NCBI GenBank assembly: GCA_009746045.1
Contig: RPFO01002180.1
Span: 1 to 40,932, forward strand
Reading direction: 5' to 3'
Length of the DNA stretch: 40,932 nt
Source: Mesostigma viride
Lineage: Eukaryota > Streptophyta > Mesostigmatophyceae > Mesostigmatales > Mesostigmataceae
The stretch's first letter is position 1; each line of letters opens with the position of its first letter. The notes beneath the pieces were generated by a model. The model was not told the origin of the DNA, did no database searches, and was given only the letters and a program-made list of their open reading frames with translations. Positions 39,486-40,932 of the stretch are shown here, in pieces. Both the position numbers and the translations under genes were made by a program.

Positions 39486-40932
39486 ATGAGCCCAGTGGGA
39501 GGGTATTGCGGGTACGCGCTTCGTGATAGCCGGGCCGCGGCGTCCGAATCGACGTGCAAGTCAAAACGCCAATTGCGCATGTACGGTCACAAGCGAATCT
39601 CCCAGGGTCCCAGGCCTCCGCTCCCTGATCAGTCCGATTCGAACACGGCGTCCTACTGCGGGTACCTGTACGGAAGACAGGCCGGGAACGCCTCCAAGTG
39701 CAAGCGACAACTTCGCATGTACGGATGGTACACGGTTCCCGAAATCGATGTGGAATTGAACGAACGTGCGGCCAGAGAAGAGGAGGAGCGCAGGTCGTCG
39801 AGGGCGAGGATCAACGATGGCGTCCTGGCGTCCCACACGGCCGCGCGAGAACGAAGACGGGTCGCGGAGGCGGAAAGGGCGAGGGTGGCCAAGGAAGCCG
39901 AGAAGGCGGCGGAGCGCAGGTCGTCGAGGGCGAGGATCAACGATGGCGTCCTGGCGTCCCACACGGCCGCGCGAGAACGAAGACGGGTCGCGGAGGCGGA
40001 AAGGGCGAGGGTGGCCAAGGAAGCCGAGAAGGCGGCGAAAGAGGCCGAAAGGGCACGGGCAGCGAAGGAGGCCGAGAAGGCGGCGAAAGAGGCCGAAAGG
40101 GCACGGGCAGCGAAAGAGGCCGAGAAGGCGGCGAAACAGGAGAGAGAGAGGAGGGTGAATGAGGGTTGTCCGGATGATCACGCTCTCGATATGCAGAGAC
40201 CGGCGAAAATATCGGAAGAGATCCACGGACCCATCCCTGATATTCGAGTGGGGCTACGCCCGACAAGTGCCAACAAGGAGACGGAGCGCGCTAAGAACGA
40301 AAAGACCAGACTTTCCACCACGGCAGAGATAAACGGCGTTATCAAAGAATACAACGAGCTGAATCTCAGGAACAAACTCGAGATAGAGTTTCCGTATTGG
40401 TCGAACCCGGACAGCAATAAGAAGAACGAAGACAATAACAACTTGAAGGACTACCCCAGCGTCATTCGCACCGTGAAAGAGAGGAATGGAAACATACGAA
40501 TCGATCGGAAGCACAAGGGGAAGTACGGACCGTGGTTGATAGTGGGAAAGAGCAAGGGGCTCGCAAACCTCCATGAAAAGGTATCAGGAAACGGTTTGTA
40601 CGCCGCCACGTACTTTCCGAGAGGTCAACGCATCGCCTTGTATTCCGGTCGAATCATGGGTCCGACGCCAAACAAAAAATGGACCGTTGGCAAGGTCCCC
40701 CCATTCGATAAGAAATTTCGTAATGGTGCTCGGTTTAAAGATCCGACGTCAGAACTTCTCGCTGATATATTTCTCGATAACCCCAAGGATGTATACACGC
40801 TGCTTCGGTGGAAATTGCTTTCGTATTTGGGCGAAGACGATAAGATCTTGGATCTAGGAGAGTATTGGGTCGACGGATCTAGAGGCGGCGGAGACCCCGG
40901 GATGGATATAGGAGACACGTACGCACCGAACA
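39486..40932 (+). CDS. SET-domain protein with duplicated N-terminal Cys motif and coiled coil, 3' end outside window
   Basis: The frame from ATG 39486 is open to the right edge (482 codons seen). Order: two copies of a short module, YCGYALRDSRAAASESTCKS-KRQLRMYG and YCGYLYGRQAGNASKCKRQL-RMYG (about residues 8-33 and 58-80); two 42-residue repeats with RARINDGVLASHTAARERRR; further Glu/Ala/Lys coiled coil; then a SET domain from about residue 350. The SET start is KVSGNGLYAATYFPRGQRIA, then LYSGRIMG, matching 'G-x-G-L-F/Y-A-x-x-x-x-x-x-G-x-x-I-x-x-Y-x-G'; later YWVDGSRGGG and the edge APN fit the approach to the cofactor site. Viral SET proteins can methylate histone H3. The catalytic Tyr lies beyond the window. 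Confidence 0.75.
   Translation, partial: MSPVGGYCGYALRDSRAAASESTCKSKRQLRMYGHKRISQGPRPPLPDQSDSNTASYCGYLYGRQAGNASKCKRQLRMYGWYTVPEIDVELNERAAREEEERRSSRARINDGVLASHTAARERRRVAEAERARVAKEAEKAAERRSSRARINDGVLASHTAARERRRVAEAERARVAKEAEKAAKEAERARAAKEAEKAAKEAERARAAKEAEKAAKQERERRVNEGCPDDHALDMQRPAKISEEIHGPIPDIRVGLRPTSANKETERAKNEKTRLSTTAEINGVIKEYNELNLRNKLEIEFPYWSNPDSNKKNEDNNNLKDYPSVIRTVKERNGNIRIDRKHKGKYGPWLIVGKSKGLANLHEKVSGNGLYAATYFPRGQRIALYSGRIMGPTPNKKWTVGKVPPFDKKFRNGARFKDPTSELLADIFLDNPKDVYTLLRWKLLSYLGEDDKILDLGEYWVDGSRGGGDPGMDIGDTYAPN
39786..40037 (+). repeat. 126-bp tandem coding repeat, two copies
   Basis: Units at 39786 and 39912 are nearly identical and encode the 42-residue block containing INDGVLASHTAARERRR within the SET-domain gene. 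The same protein motif is found in the gene at 19142. Confidence 0.9.
40023..40118 (+). repeat. 48-bp tandem coding repeat, two copies
   Basis: Units at 40023 and 40071 (GCCGAGAAGGCGGCGAAAGA onwards) encode a Glu/Ala/Lys/Arg helix repeat in the SET-domain gene, directly after the 126-bp repeats. Confidence 0.85.

Overview
The window looks like part of the genome of a large double-stranded DNA virus of the phylum Nucleocytoviricota, or a copy of one integrated in a protist or algal genome. The evidence is a double-jelly-roll major capsid protein (25706-29428, minus), a VLTF2-type late transcription factor (34274-34999), a KilA-N protein, a conserved giant-virus protein that begins with FDKFD (37758-38453), a NifS-like cysteine desulfurase, an OTU protease, an MYND finger, F-box proteins, HNH and VSR-like nucleases, a SET-domain protein and many small membrane proteins. 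Genes are densely packed on both strands, often overlap by a few tens of bases at their 3' ends, and have short AT-rich promoters in otherwise GC-rich DNA. I see no tRNA, rRNA or CRISPR array. The lineage and host cannot be fixed from the sequence alone.

Layout. 0-6 kb: a KilA-N protein entering from the left edge, several single-membrane-span proteins, an HNH nuclease, a DUF3592-like protein and an acetyltransferase-like protein. 6-8.4 kb: OTU protease, VSR-like nuclease and MYND finger. 8.4-22.5 kb: an accessory region in which eleven proteins, otherwise mostly unlike each other (F-box, zinc-knuckle, coiled-coil, low-complexity), begin with the same kind of basic leader ending in a motif close to R-H-x-V-R-A-G-E; a weaker twelfth case lies at 2480. 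Within it lies a 1.2 kb AT-rich mirror-image array of tandem repeats (15186-16385). The array abuts a truncated F-box gene copy on its left and, on its right, a gene split by a 118-nt spliceosomal-type intron that has a TATA box and E2F-like upstream sites. 22.5-31 kb: virion region, with a capsid protein carrying an insertion of about 800 residues with LamG-like domains, and a neighbour that shares a duplicated alpha-helical domain with the gene at 35317. 31-41 kb: cysteine desulfurase, VLTF2-like factor, nucleases, a possible single-stranded-DNA-binding protein, membrane proteins (one with a myristoylation signal) and a SET-domain protein running off the right edge.

Several genes (9521, 14091, 23003, 29511, 33543, probably 6027) are continuous only if one base is missing from a G or C homopolymer. 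All of these breaks are of the same type, which points to base-calling undercounts rather than gene decay. Coordinates for those genes span the whole interrupted gene.
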